Positions 1 to 5,412 of a stretch of 5,412 bases of DNA are shown piece by piece (position 1 is the first letter of the stretch; each line of letters opens with the position of its first letter). Under the pieces are notes generated by a model. It was given only the letters and a program-made list of their open reading frames with translations, searched no databases and was not told where the DNA came from. The stretch covers positions 1 through 5,412 of the forward strand of contig JACDDF010000196.1 of assembly GCA_013817135.1 (NCBI GenBank), in the 5' to 3' direction. This DNA is from Nitrospirales bacterium. Its GTDB lineage: Bacteria > Nitrospirota > Nitrospiria > Nitrospirales > UBA8639. The position numbers and the translations under genes were made by a program.

Positions 1-870
1 GCCGAACGTCGAGGTGAAGACATCAAACACGACACCATCGTAATAGTCAAAACCACGAAATTCACCCAGATCCAAAAGAATGTGATCTTGCACTCCATTC
101 GCTATCAATTGCCGATAGACCTGCGTCAGACGTTGTAAGGGTTTGAGCAATTGCGAATCCTTCCCAGCGATTCGCATTCCCCATTCCAGCACTTCGTCAC
201 GGCCGCACCGTTCGGGCACCTGCAAGATGTCTCTTACCTTAGAACGAGATAACCGTCCCGTCGCTAAAATCTTTTCCAGCTGAGGAAGGTCTTTATGGGC
301 TGCCGCAATTTCTGCCTGCTTTCGCCCACTCAGAGACAGACCAGATTGGGCCAACAGGGCCTTAAAAAATCCGACATGACCAAGAGAAATCTTCCATTCT
401 GGCAACCCAATCCGCTCCAGAAGCCCTGCCAGTAACGTCACGACCTCGGCATCACTTTGAGAAGTATCAATACCCATGAGTTCAAAACCGACCTGGAATA
501 CTTCGCGGTCCCGTCCCCGATGCTCCGGTTCATACCGAAAAACCGTGGTCCGATAGGAAAACCGCAAGGGAAGAGTTTCTCCACCAAGACCCATGGCCAC
601 CATTCTGGCAATCTGAGCCGTGGCGTCTGGGCGCAAGACCAGAATTCTTCCCGAAGCCGAATCCGCAAATTTATAGCATTTCTCTAAAATCTCAGGAGCC
701 AACCCCACGGCTAATACATCAAGATACTCAAAGGTAGGGAGAATAATTTCCTGATAGCCCCAGGTCGAACAATGAGCCAACAATTGATCTTCCAACCTCC
801 GAACGCTTTGCGCCGTATGGGGAAGTAATGTGGCTGTACCAATGGGGATAAGCGAGCGGAGTGGTTTCAT
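1..870 (-). CDS. hisZ: ATP phosphoribosyltransferase regulatory subunit HisZ, C-terminus beyond window edge
   Basis: Partial gene: the first 290 codons are present and the reading frame runs open off the left edge. The translation is a class II histidyl-tRNA-synthetase-like domain. It shows LRPDATAQIAR at about residues 79-89, a motif-2-like stretch FRYE..HRGRDREVFQ at 111-126 followed by GFELMG, and the HisRS-A-like RGFDYYDGVVF at 272-282. HisZ proteins have this fold without aminoacylating tRNA. They bind short-form HisG, which performs the first committed step of histidine synthesis (PRPP + ATP) in the cytoplasm, and they are needed for its activity and histidine feedback. The D in LRPD where HisS usually has E, and DGVVF where HisS usually has TRTVFE, favour HisZ over HisS. 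The start is the only in-frame ATG/GTG/TTG after an upstream TGA at about 931-938. No good Shine-Dalgarno sequence precedes it. It lies 71 bp downstream of serA on the same strand. About 90-100 C-terminal residues are probably missing. The HisZ-versus-HisS call is strong but rests on recalled motifs. Confidence 0.87.
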   Translation of the reverse strand, partial: MKPLRSLIPIGTATLLPHTAQSVRRLEDQLLAHCSTWGYQEIILPTFEYLDVLAVGLAPEILEKCYKFADSASGRILVLRPDATAQIARMVAMGLGGETLPLRFSYRTTVFRYEPEHRGRDREVFQVGFELMGIDTSQSDAEVVTLLAGLLERIGLPEWKISLGHVGFFKALLAQSGLSLSGRKQAEIAAAHKDLPQLEKILATGRLSRSKVRDILQVPERCGRDEVLEWGMRIAGKDSQLLKPLQRLTQVYRQLIANGVQDHILLDLGEFRGFDYYDGVVFDVFTSTFG

Positions 871-912
871 GAGGCGTATGGAAGAGAACCTGCCAACTCG
901 AAATGTTTGGCC

Positions 913-940
913 AAGATAGTCTGCAGAAAGAAACCGTCAA
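913..940 (-). promoter_or_regulatory. possible internal sigma70-type promoter for hisZ
   Basis: On the minus strand, just after the serA stop codon, TTGACG (940-935, five of six matches to TTGACA) is followed after 16 bases by TATCTT (918-913, four of six matches to TATAAT). Transcription would begin near 906 and give a leader of about 36 nt before the hisZ ATG. An 8-bp perfect palindrome, TTGGCCAA (907-914), overlaps the end of the -10 and the predicted start. The boxes are seen directly; promoter activity is inferred. hisZ may equally be read through from serA. Confidence 0.35.
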
Positions 941-941
941 G

Positions 942-2525
942 CTAGCTGAGATCAACCATGCGAACGGACAGAATATCTTTCTCTTTCTTGAGAAGATCCA
1001 ACACGGGGGAAGCAAGCGGGGCATCCAGACCAATAATCAGGAGTGCCGATGCACCACGCTCGACCCTGGCGCATTGCATCCTGGCAATATTGACATCATG
1101 CTGGCCCAAAATCTGCCCAACCATGCCAATCACCCCAGGGCGATCCACGTTATCGATCAAAATCATTTGGCCTTCCGAGACCACCTCGACCTGAAATTGG
1201 TTTATTTCGACAAAACGCGGTTCTTGACGATGAAACAGAGTTCCACCAAGAGAATACGTACTGGGACCGGCTTCGACTTTGATCCGGATTAAACTGGAGA
1301 AGTCTCCGGCATCACTACTTTTCACTTCCTTAACTTCAATACCACGTTCTTTTGCCACGATAGGGGCATTCACGTAATTGATGCCATCTTCCAAAATAGG
1401 AGAGAGAAGGCCCTTTAACACCGCAACGGTCACGGGTGCCACGGTAAGTTGAGCCACCTCACCAAAATACTCAACGGTAACGGATTTAATCCCTCCATCT
1501 AATAATTGGGCCTGAAATCGACCCATACGCTCCGCCAAGACCAAATACGGCTGCAGTTGGGGAAGTACTTCAGGTGCCACAGAAGGAACGTTCACGGCCC
1601 CTCTGGCAATACCTCGCTTGAAATAATCAACGAATTGTTCAGCAATACCAATCGCCACATTCTCTTGAGCTTCTTCGGTAGAAGCACCTATATGAGGGGT
1701 GCAGATAAAGTTATCAAGAGCCATGAGAGGATGCTTGGGATCCACGGGCTCATTTTCAAACACATCAAAGGCCGCCGCTGCAACTTTTTGAGATTTCAGT
1801 GCATCACATAAATCCTGTTCATTAATGATTCCGCCTCTGGCACAGTTCACGATCATGATGCCATCTTTCATCTTTGCGATCGTCTCGGTGTTAATGAGGC
1901 CTCTCGTTTCATTGGTCAAGGGCGTATGAACCGATATCACATCAGAACGATGAAACAATTCATTTAATTCCACCACTTCAATCCCCATCTGCTTGGCCCG
2001 ATCAACGGCCAAGTAGGGATCATAGCCAATTACATTCATAGACCATCCCTGAGCCAATTTTGCAACATATGCCCCAATCTGTCCTAACCCTACCAATCCC
2101 AAGGTCTTATTATAGAGTTCCGTTCCCATAAACCGGGTTTTTTCCCATTTACCTGCCTTCATGGACATGGTCGCCTGCGGAATCTTTCGACTCATCGAAG
2201 CAATCATCGACATCGTGTGCTCCGCAGTGGTAATTGTATTGCCGCCTGGGGTATTCATGACCACAATGCCACGCCGGGTTGCCGCCTCACTGTCGACATT
2301 ATCCAAACCGGTTCCGGCACGTCCCACAATACGAAGACGAGTTCCTGCTTCGATCACGTCTTTAGTGACTTTGGTTGCCGACCGAACAACTAAACCTTCA
2401 TATTTTGGTATTTCTTGAAGCAATTCCTCTTTCGTGAGCTTGGTTTTCACATCCACAGAGAATCCTGCCCGCTCTAAGACTTCAACCCCTTTAGGGGAAA
2501 GGCTATCACTCACTAAAATATTCAT
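942..2525 (-). CDS. serA: D-3-phosphoglycerate dehydrogenase, long form with ASB and ACT domains
   Basis: This enzyme oxidises 3-phosphoglycerate to 3-phosphohydroxypyruvate with NAD+, the first step of serine synthesis in the cytoplasm. The 527-residue length fits the long (Mycobacterium/Bacillus-like) SerA class. The N-terminal part has RAGTGLDNVD (69-78) and the Rossmann motif GLGQIG at 146-151, with acidic D169 placed to hold NAD ribose. The catalytic triad is visible as R230 (NCARGG), E259 (DVFENEP) and H278 (TPHIGAS). An ASB (allosteric substrate-binding) domain follows at roughly 317-450, with KGLLSPILEDGINYVNAP at 371-388. A C-terminal ACT domain occupies about 454-527 (DRPGVIG at 461-467, VNIARM at 478-483). 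The ACT domain suggests serine feedback inhibition, as known for this class. I chose ATG 2525 because GGAG sits 5 nt upstream and MNILVSDSLSP is the usual SerA N-terminus. A GTG at 2564 would add 13 unlikely residues and has no ribosome site. It lies downstream of serC and upstream of hisZ on the same strand. No key residue is missing. Confidence 0.97.
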   Translation of the reverse strand: MNILVSDSLSPKGVEVLERAGFSVDVKTKLTKEELLQEIPKYEGLVVRSATKVTKDVIEAGTRLRIVGRAGTGLDNVDSEAATRRGIVVMNTPGGNTITTAEHTMSMIASMSRKIPQATMSMKAGKWEKTRFMGTELYNKTLGLVGLGQIGAYVAKLAQGWSMNVIGYDPYLAVDRAKQMGIEVVELNELFHRSDVISVHTPLTNETRGLINTETIAKMKDGIMIVNCARGGIINEQDLCDALKSQKVAAAAFDVFENEPVDPKHPLMALDNFICTPHIGASTEEAQENVAIGIAEQFVDYFKRGIARGAVNVPSVAPEVLPQLQPYLVLAERMGRFQAQLLDGGIKSVTVEYFGEVAQLTVAPVTVAVLKGLLSPILEDGINYVNAPIVAKERGIEVKEVKSSDAGDFSSLIRIKVEAGPSTYSLGGTLFHRQEPRFVEINQFQVEVVSEGQMILIDNVDRPGVIGMVGQILGQHDVNIARMQCARVERGASALLIIGLDAPLASPVLDLLKKEKDILSVRMVDLS

Positions 2526-2550
2526 AGTATCTCCAAATAGGGGAGGCCCC
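2526..2550 (-). promoter_or_regulatory. serA ribosome-binding site with overlapping alternative hairpins
   Basis: GGAG (2534-2531) lies 5 nt before the serA ATG and decides the start over the upstream in-frame GTG. Immediately 5' of it is GGGG-CCT-CCCC (2550-2540), able to form a short G/C hairpin. CTCC within that stretch (2545-2542) is instead complementary to the GGAG itself, with a 7-nt loop. The two pairings share bases and exclude each other. The sequence is seen directly; any switching role is inferred. Confidence 0.6.
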
Positions 2551-2729
2551 ACTTTAATTCTCACGAAGCAACATTGAGCACTCTTGCCCGTTTATGGGGC
2601 ATCTCATTCACACACATCCAGAGAGACTCGCCTACTTTTCATTCAACTTCACAGGCACCAATAGTGTTTTCACAAACATATCGGCACCATACCGGGGAGT
2701 CATTGGTAACTGGTATTTCCGAGGAGACG
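2526..2729 (-). other. serC-serA intergenic region / serA leader, 204 bp
   Basis: This is unusually long for two co-oriented genes of one pathway. I found no convincing -35/-10 pair and no hairpin followed by a T-run. It contains two direct copies of TGGTGCC on the minus strand (2689-2683 and 2660-2654), 29 bp apart start to start, plus the structured ribosome-binding area next to serA. There is no serine-rich leader peptide: the one obvious short reading frame (2690-2670) encodes MVPICL. I could not match it to a known riboswitch or T-box by eye. serA may be transcribed from the serC promoter, from an unseen promoter here, or both. Confidence 0.5.
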
Positions 2730-3812
2730 TTAGGCTTTGCGCTTCTCGAAATCGGCCATAAAATCAATTAACGCATCAACACCAGCTTCAGGCATCGCGT
2801 TATAAATACTGGCGCGCATTCCACCAACCGAACGATGGCCTTCGAGTGTGGTTAATCCTGCCTCTTTCGCCCCTGTAATAAACGCTTTATCCAAATCCGG
2901 ATTGGCCAAAATGAATGGGATGTTCATCCAGGAACGAGAAGCCTTTTCTACCGGATTGCGGTAAAATTTTGACCCATCAATTGCCGCATAGAGTTTACCG
3001 GCCTTCCGTTGATTGATGGCACCCATCGCCGAGAGCCCACCTTGCTTTTTTAACCATTTAAATACCAAACCGGCAATATACACAGCATAGGTTGGAGGTG
3101 TATTCAACATAGAATCCGCTTCGGCTTGTTTGGCATAATCGTACACGCTTGGAGTTATCGGCAACACGTCTCCAATGAGATCGTCCCGCACAATAACCAA
3201 TGTCAAACCAGCGGGGCCAATATTTTTTTGTGCGCCAGCATAGATGATTCCAAACCGACTGACATCAATTGCACGCGATAAAATAGTGGATGAAAAATCG
3301 GCAACTAACGGCACCGCGCCGGTATCTGGCACCCAGTGGAATTCCACCCCACCGATCGTTTCATTTGGCGTATAATGCACATAGGCAGCATCCTGACTTA
3401 ATGCCCAACGTTCAAAGGGCGGAATACTGGTAAAGTTATCGCCTTCGGAAGATGCCGCAACATTCACTGCACAATATTTTTTGGCATCGCTTACGGCTTT
3501 TTTGCCCCACGCACCAGTCAGAATGTAATCAGCTTTACTTTTCCCACGTAAGATATTCATGGGAATAGTTGCAAATTGTGTTGATGCCCCGCCTTGCAAA
3601 AAGAGAACTTTATAATTAGCAGGTACACCTAATAAATCGCGGACATCTTGCTCGGCTTCTGCAGCCACCGAGACAAACTCTTTCCCACGATGGCTCATTT
3701 CCATGATTGATGCACCGGACCCATGCCAATCCGGCAAATCGGTCTGAGCCTGTTTTAACACCTCTTCCGGCAAGATCGCCGGACCCGCACTGAAGTTATA
3801 TAACCGCGACAT
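2730..3812 (-). CDS. serC: phosphoserine aminotransferase
   Basis: This PLP-dependent class V aminotransferase converts 3-phosphohydroxypyruvate and glutamate to O-phosphoserine, the second serine step. In many bacteria it also serves 4-phosphohydroxythreonine formation for pyridoxal phosphate. It has 360 residues, the family's usual length. Visible family marks are the N-terminal [11 protein letters not shown] (5-15), EMSHRGKEF (38-46), the phosphate-loop GGAST (74-78), W102, [10 protein letters not shown] (146-155), the PLP-stacking D172 in ADFSS, the Schiff-base lysine K196 in [10 protein letters not shown], and the C-terminal [14 protein letters not shown] (326-339) with substrate-binding H326/R327. 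I chose ATG 3812 because [11 protein letters not shown] matches the family N-terminus. GGAGG (3829-3825) is 12 nt upstream, rather far, whereas the in-frame ATG at 3824 directly abuts GGAGG and is less likely. It is first in the leftward series serC-serA-hisZ. Its product is used one step after that of SerA. The phosphatase SerB is not in the window. Nothing suggests damage or transfer. Confidence 0.97.
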   Translation of the reverse strand: MSRLYNFSAGPAILPEEVLKQAQTDLPDWHGSGASIMEMSHRGKEFVSVAAEAEQDVRDLLGVPANYKVLFLQGGASTQFATIPMNILRGKSKADYILTGAWGKKAVSDAKKYCAVNVAASSEGDNFTSIPPFERWALSQDAAYVHYTPNETIGGVEFHWVPDTGAVPLVADFSSTILSRAIDVSRFGIIYAGAQKNIGPAGLTLVIVRDDLIGDVLPITPSVYDYAKQAEADSMLNTPPTYAVYIAGLVFKWLKKQGGLSAMGAINQRKAGKLYAAIDGSKFYRNPVEKASRSWMNIPFILANPDLDKAFITGAKEAGLTTLEGHRSVGGMRASIYNAMPEAGVDALIDFMADFEKRKA

Positions 3813-3838
3813 TATCGGTCTCATCCTCCATACCTAAA

Positions 3839-3871
3839 CTGGTGCCACACAAGAATTACTGGCTTCACCAG
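3839..3871 (-). promoter_or_regulatory. inverted repeats in serC leader
   Basis: In the minus-strand leader, CTGGTG (3871-3866) can pair with CACCAG (3844-3839) across a 21-nt loop. The same CTGG (3871-3868) can instead pair with CCAG (3862-3859) over a 5-nt loop. The hairpins are mutually exclusive and lie between the predicted transcription start and the serC ribosome-binding site. No T-run follows, so this is not a classical terminator. It may be an RNA structure, a protein-binding dyad, or chance. Confidence 0.3.
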
Positions 3872-3886
3872 CGTGAAAAAGAGGGT

Positions 3887-3915
3887 ACGCTAGCACAGGG
3901 TCCCAGACCAGTCAA
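3887..3915 (-). promoter_or_regulatory. probable sigma70-type promoter for serC
   Basis: On the minus strand TTGACT (3915-3910, five of six consensus) is followed after 17 bases by TAGCGT (3892-3887, three of six). TG one base ahead of the -10 (TGC, 3895-3893) makes it an extended -10 element that can compensate for the weak hexamer. Transcription would start near 3880 and leave a leader of about 68 nt before the serC ATG. It may drive the whole serC-serA-hisZ series. Boxes are seen; use is inferred. Confidence 0.5.
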
Positions 3916-3930
3916 GAAGAGTACGGAACC

Positions 3931-3960
3931 TTGTTATTCCAATTTTGGATACCCTACAAT
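3931..3960 (+). promoter_or_regulatory. probable promoter for the rightward 92-residue gene
   Basis: TTGTTA (3931-3936, four of six) and TACAAT (3955-3960, five of six) are separated by 18 bases. This predicts a start near 3967 and a leader of about 47 nt. Its -35 box lies 15 bp from the -35 box of the leftward serC promoter, so the two would be back to back. The presence of a promoter supports the small downstream gene being real. Confidence 0.5.
3938..3949. promoter_or_regulatory. candidate operator dyad in the promoter spacer
   Basis: TCCAA-TT-TTGGA is an inverted repeat with 5-bp arms and a 2-bp centre. It lies inside the spacer between the -35 and -10 boxes of the rightward promoter. 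A bound regulator here could block that promoter and, at 22-33 bp from the serC -35, might affect serC too. The arms are short and chance cannot be excluded. Confidence 0.25.
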
Positions 3961-4003
3961 GACCCGCGATTGGAGAACGCTTTCATATAAGATTAAGAAG
4001 GTT

Positions 4004-4007
4004 GGAG
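4004..4007 (+). promoter_or_regulatory. ribosome-binding site that decides the start of the 92-residue gene
   Basis: GGAG lies 6 nt ahead of TTG 4014. The other possible in-frame start, TTG 4002, directly abuts GAAGG (3997-4001) with no spacer. No ATG or GTG exists in frame between the upstream TGA (3960-3962) and either TTG. TTG 4014 is therefore preferred. Confidence 0.55.
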
Positions 4008-4013
4008 AATAAC

Positions 4014-4292
4014 TTGGGAACACAAACCGGGCTGAGATTGGAACAGCGTGGGGATGGAAGTTATTATAGAGTCATCCTCCATATCGGCAGTACTTTTGTC
4101 CCCATTAGTGATGACATTGTTGAGGAATTGCGAACGCATATCGCGCTCACGCCTGATCAATTTTTTCCAATTTTCGTCAACAAGGTGGGGTACTCTTCCT
4201 ACTTACAAGAACAGATACGAAAGGAAGTACAAAACACCGGGGACCTCAACCCTCAAATGTCGGTCATTCAACAGTTCTTTCGGCAGGAGTAA
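4014..4292 (+). CDS. small protein of unknown function, 92 residues
   Basis: I do not recognise this protein. It reads as a soluble 92-residue protein without signal peptide, membrane segment, cysteine or tryptophan. The N-terminal third (about 7-31) looks like beta strands around SYYRVILHIGSTFVPI. Helical segments follow at about 32-43 (SDDIVEELRTHI), 60-74 (YSSYLQEQIRKEVQN) and the C-terminal MSVIQQFF. The middle QFFPIFVNKVGY (49-60) is aromatic. No metal-binding or helix-turn-helix motif stands out. Support for a real gene comes from a plausible promoter at 3931-3960, GGAG 6 nt before the TTG start, the fact that the reading frame fills the only gap between serC and the next gene, and the protein-like composition. 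TTG 4002 would give 96 residues. It is divergent from serC and convergent with the TPR gene, 58 bp away. It could be a lineage-specific conserved protein; no function is inferred. Confidence 0.72.
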   Translation: MGTQTGLRLEQRGDGSYYRVILHIGSTFVPISDDIVEELRTHIALTPDQFFPIFVNKVGYSSYLQEQIRKEVQNTGDLNPQMSVIQQFFRQE

Positions 4293-4350
4293 CCTCACAT
4301 CCCTACCAACCAGAATGTCCGCTACCGATTGGTCACTGCTGCAACCTGCC

Positions 4351-5370
4351 CTATCCAAGCAGTTTATCCATGAAATTGAGAATTCGCATCTTCCGGTCTG
4401 GATCTTTCTCTAAAGACAGTGCCCGTTGGTAATGCTGCACCGCCAGTTCCGGCTTGTTTTTTTCATCATAAATCCGACCAATCCCAAAAGTGGCTTGCGC
4501 ATCATTAGGATTCGCTTTGAGCGCCCGGCTGAAATAATCCATCGCAAAATCGTCTTGCCCCTTATCATATAAAAACCAGCCGATCGCGCTCGCAGCTGGA
4601 GCAAAATTCGGTTCCAGCTGGAGAGCTTCTTCATACTGTCGTTTGGCTAAATCCAATCGTCCCTTGTTTTCATAAAGACCTCCCAAGGCGAAATGAACCT
4701 CAGCATCATTGGGAATAATCTCCAGTGCTTTTTTATATTCTTCAATTGCCAACTCCAACTTACCTTGTTCGGCAAGAGCACATGCGAGATTGGTATGCCC
4801 AAATGGTTCATCAGGACGGAGTTTCAAAACTTCACGGTATTGGGGTATAGCCATTTCCAACTGCCCCTGGTCCTGGTAGGCCACCCCAAGCTTTAGGCGA
4901 GCTGCCACATAGGAAGGGTCTCGCTTAATCGCTTCGCGGTAAGCTTTGACAGCTTGATCGATGCGGTCTTTGACCTGATAAATCTGCGCCAGGAAAAAGT
5001 ACGGATAGGGAGAATGTGGGGCCAAAGCTCCGACTCGTTCATAGCTGACCACCGCGTCCTCCAGTCGGCCGGATTGCGTATGAAACACTCCTTCAAATAA
5101 CAAGAAATTTGGATCATCCGATCGTTCACTCAGTAAGCGCGCCATCCACTCCTTAAGTAATTGCACATCGGCCTCTTCTCCAAAAGCCCGAGGATAGACC
5201 TGCCACGCTTCGGCAAAATCCCCCCGCAACATGCACACGACATTCAACGCAAAATACGGCATAGGCCCGCACTCAGCTTGTTTCGACCACCGTCGTGACT
5301 CTGCGTAGACGACATCCCATTCACCTTGGCAAATGGCGTCATTGAACACACGCTCATATTCCACACTCAT
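4351..5370 (-). CDS. tetratricopeptide-repeat protein
   Basis: This is a 339-residue soluble protein without signal peptide or membrane segment, so probably cytoplasmic. From about residue 87 it is an unbroken array of roughly seven 34-residue TPR units (near 87-120, 121-154, 155-188, 189-222, 223-256, 257-290, 291-324). Prolines at the unit ends fall at 118, 152, 186, 220, 254 and 288, exactly 34 apart. The position-8 small residue recurs at G162, A196, G230, G264 and G298. The first 86 residues are helical and look like degenerate repeats; the last 15 are a capping helix. TPR arrays are protein-binding scaffolds, and no enzymatic domain is attached, so partner and pathway cannot be named. 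ATG 5370 is preferred over in-frame GTG 5376 because AAAGGA (5383-5378) is 7 nt ahead of the former and 1 nt ahead of the latter. It is convergent with the 92-residue gene and not obviously linked to the serine genes. Confidence 0.92.
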   Translation of the reverse strand: MSVEYERVFNDAICQGEWDVVYAESRRWSKQAECGPMPYFALNVVCMLRGDFAEAWQVYPRAFGEEADVQLLKEWMARLLSERSDDPNFLLFEGVFHTQSGRLEDAVVSYERVGALAPHSPYPYFFLAQIYQVKDRIDQAVKAYREAIKRDPSYVAARLKLGVAYQDQGQLEMAIPQYREVLKLRPDEPFGHTNLACALAEQGKLELAIEEYKKALEIIPNDAEVHFALGGLYENKGRLDLAKRQYEEALQLEPNFAPAASAIGWFLYDKGQDDFAMDYFSRALKANPNDAQATFGIGRIYDEKNKPELAVQHYQRALSLEKDPDRKMRILNFMDKLLG

Positions 5371-5377
5371 GCCCACA

Positions 5378-5383
5378 TCCTTT
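5378..5383 (-). promoter_or_regulatory. ribosome-binding site of the TPR gene
   Basis: AAAGGA on the minus strand lies 7 nt upstream of ATG 5370 and favours this start over GTG 5376. The remaining bases 5384-5412 contain no promoter or gene that I can support. Confidence 0.6.
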
Positions 5384-5412
5384 GTCGAGTTGAATACTGC
5401 CCGGACACTATC

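Noticed and set aside
1..870. Histidyl-tRNA synthetase (hisS) as the identity of the leftmost gene
   Set aside because: The RGFDYYDGVVF and LRPDAT motifs and the IPIGTATLLP start resemble HisZ rather than the RGLDYYTRTVFE and LRPEGT usual in HisS.
903..1292. 129-residue reading frame on the plus strand inside serA
   Set aside because: It is entirely antisense to the conserved ACT and ASB coding region of serA, with no ribosome-binding site or recognisable protein character.
2526..2564. Upstream GTG start for serA adding 13 residues
   Set aside because: There is no Shine-Dalgarno sequence before GTG 2564, and the extra residues do not match SerA N-termini. ATG 2525 has GGAG at 5 nt.
2670..2690. 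Possible leader peptide before serA (MVPICL)
   Set aside because: It contains no serine codons, has no clear ribosome site, and is not followed by a terminator, so it does not look like an attenuator.
3797..3831. Out-of-frame 11-codon mini-ORF (ATG 3831) overlapping the serC start
   Set aside because: It has only a weak AGG before it and is too short to support as a gene; it most likely arises by chance around the GGAGGATG ribosome site.
4293..4350. Possible bidirectional terminator between the convergent genes (ACCAA 4305-4309 with TTGGT 4329-4333)
   Set aside because: The stem is only 5 bp with a 19-nt loop, and no T-run follows on either strand.
4048..4413. 121-residue plus-strand reading frame overlapping the small gene and the TPR gene
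   Set aside because: It is out of frame with the better-supported 92-residue gene and runs antisense into the end of the TPR gene. It lacks a suitable ribosome site and has a low-complexity composition.

Overview
The window looks like an ordinary stretch of bacterial chromosome with moderate G+C. It is dominated by leftward (minus-strand) amino-acid biosynthesis genes in the order serC, serA, hisZ. serA and serC supply the first two steps of the phosphorylated serine pathway: 3-phosphoglycerate dehydrogenase, then phosphoserine aminotransferase. hisZ encodes the regulatory subunit of the first enzyme of histidine synthesis and is cut by the left window edge. A HisZ implies that the host uses the short, hetero-octameric form of HisG. 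Gene content and the feel of the proteins suggest Nitrospirota, perhaps a lower-G+C (marine-type) Nitrospira. That assignment is a weak inference from memory of similar gene sets and was not tested by any search.

Layout from left to right. Positions 1-870 hold partial hisZ (-). A 71-bp gap at 871-941 carries a possible internal promoter. Positions 942-2525 hold serA (-), and 2526-2729 is a 204-bp serA leader/intergenic region with a structured ribosome-binding area. Positions 2730-3812 hold serC (-). Positions 3813-4013 form a divergent control region with a plausible sigma70-type promoter for serC firing left and another firing right. Positions 4014-4292 hold a small rightward gene for a 92-residue protein that I do not recognise. 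A short convergent gap (4293-4350) follows, and 4351-5370 is a leftward gene for a soluble protein made almost entirely of tetratricopeptide repeats. The last 42 bases contain its ribosome-binding site and nothing else I can support.

The three biosynthetic genes are co-oriented and could be read as one transcript from the serC promoter. The 204-bp and 71-bp gaps leave room for separate control of serA and hisZ. I see no mobile element, CRISPR array, tRNA/rRNA or convincing rho-independent terminator. I found no clear new multi-gene system. The items most worth a second look are the orphan 92-residue gene divergent from serC and the leader structures in front of serA and serC.
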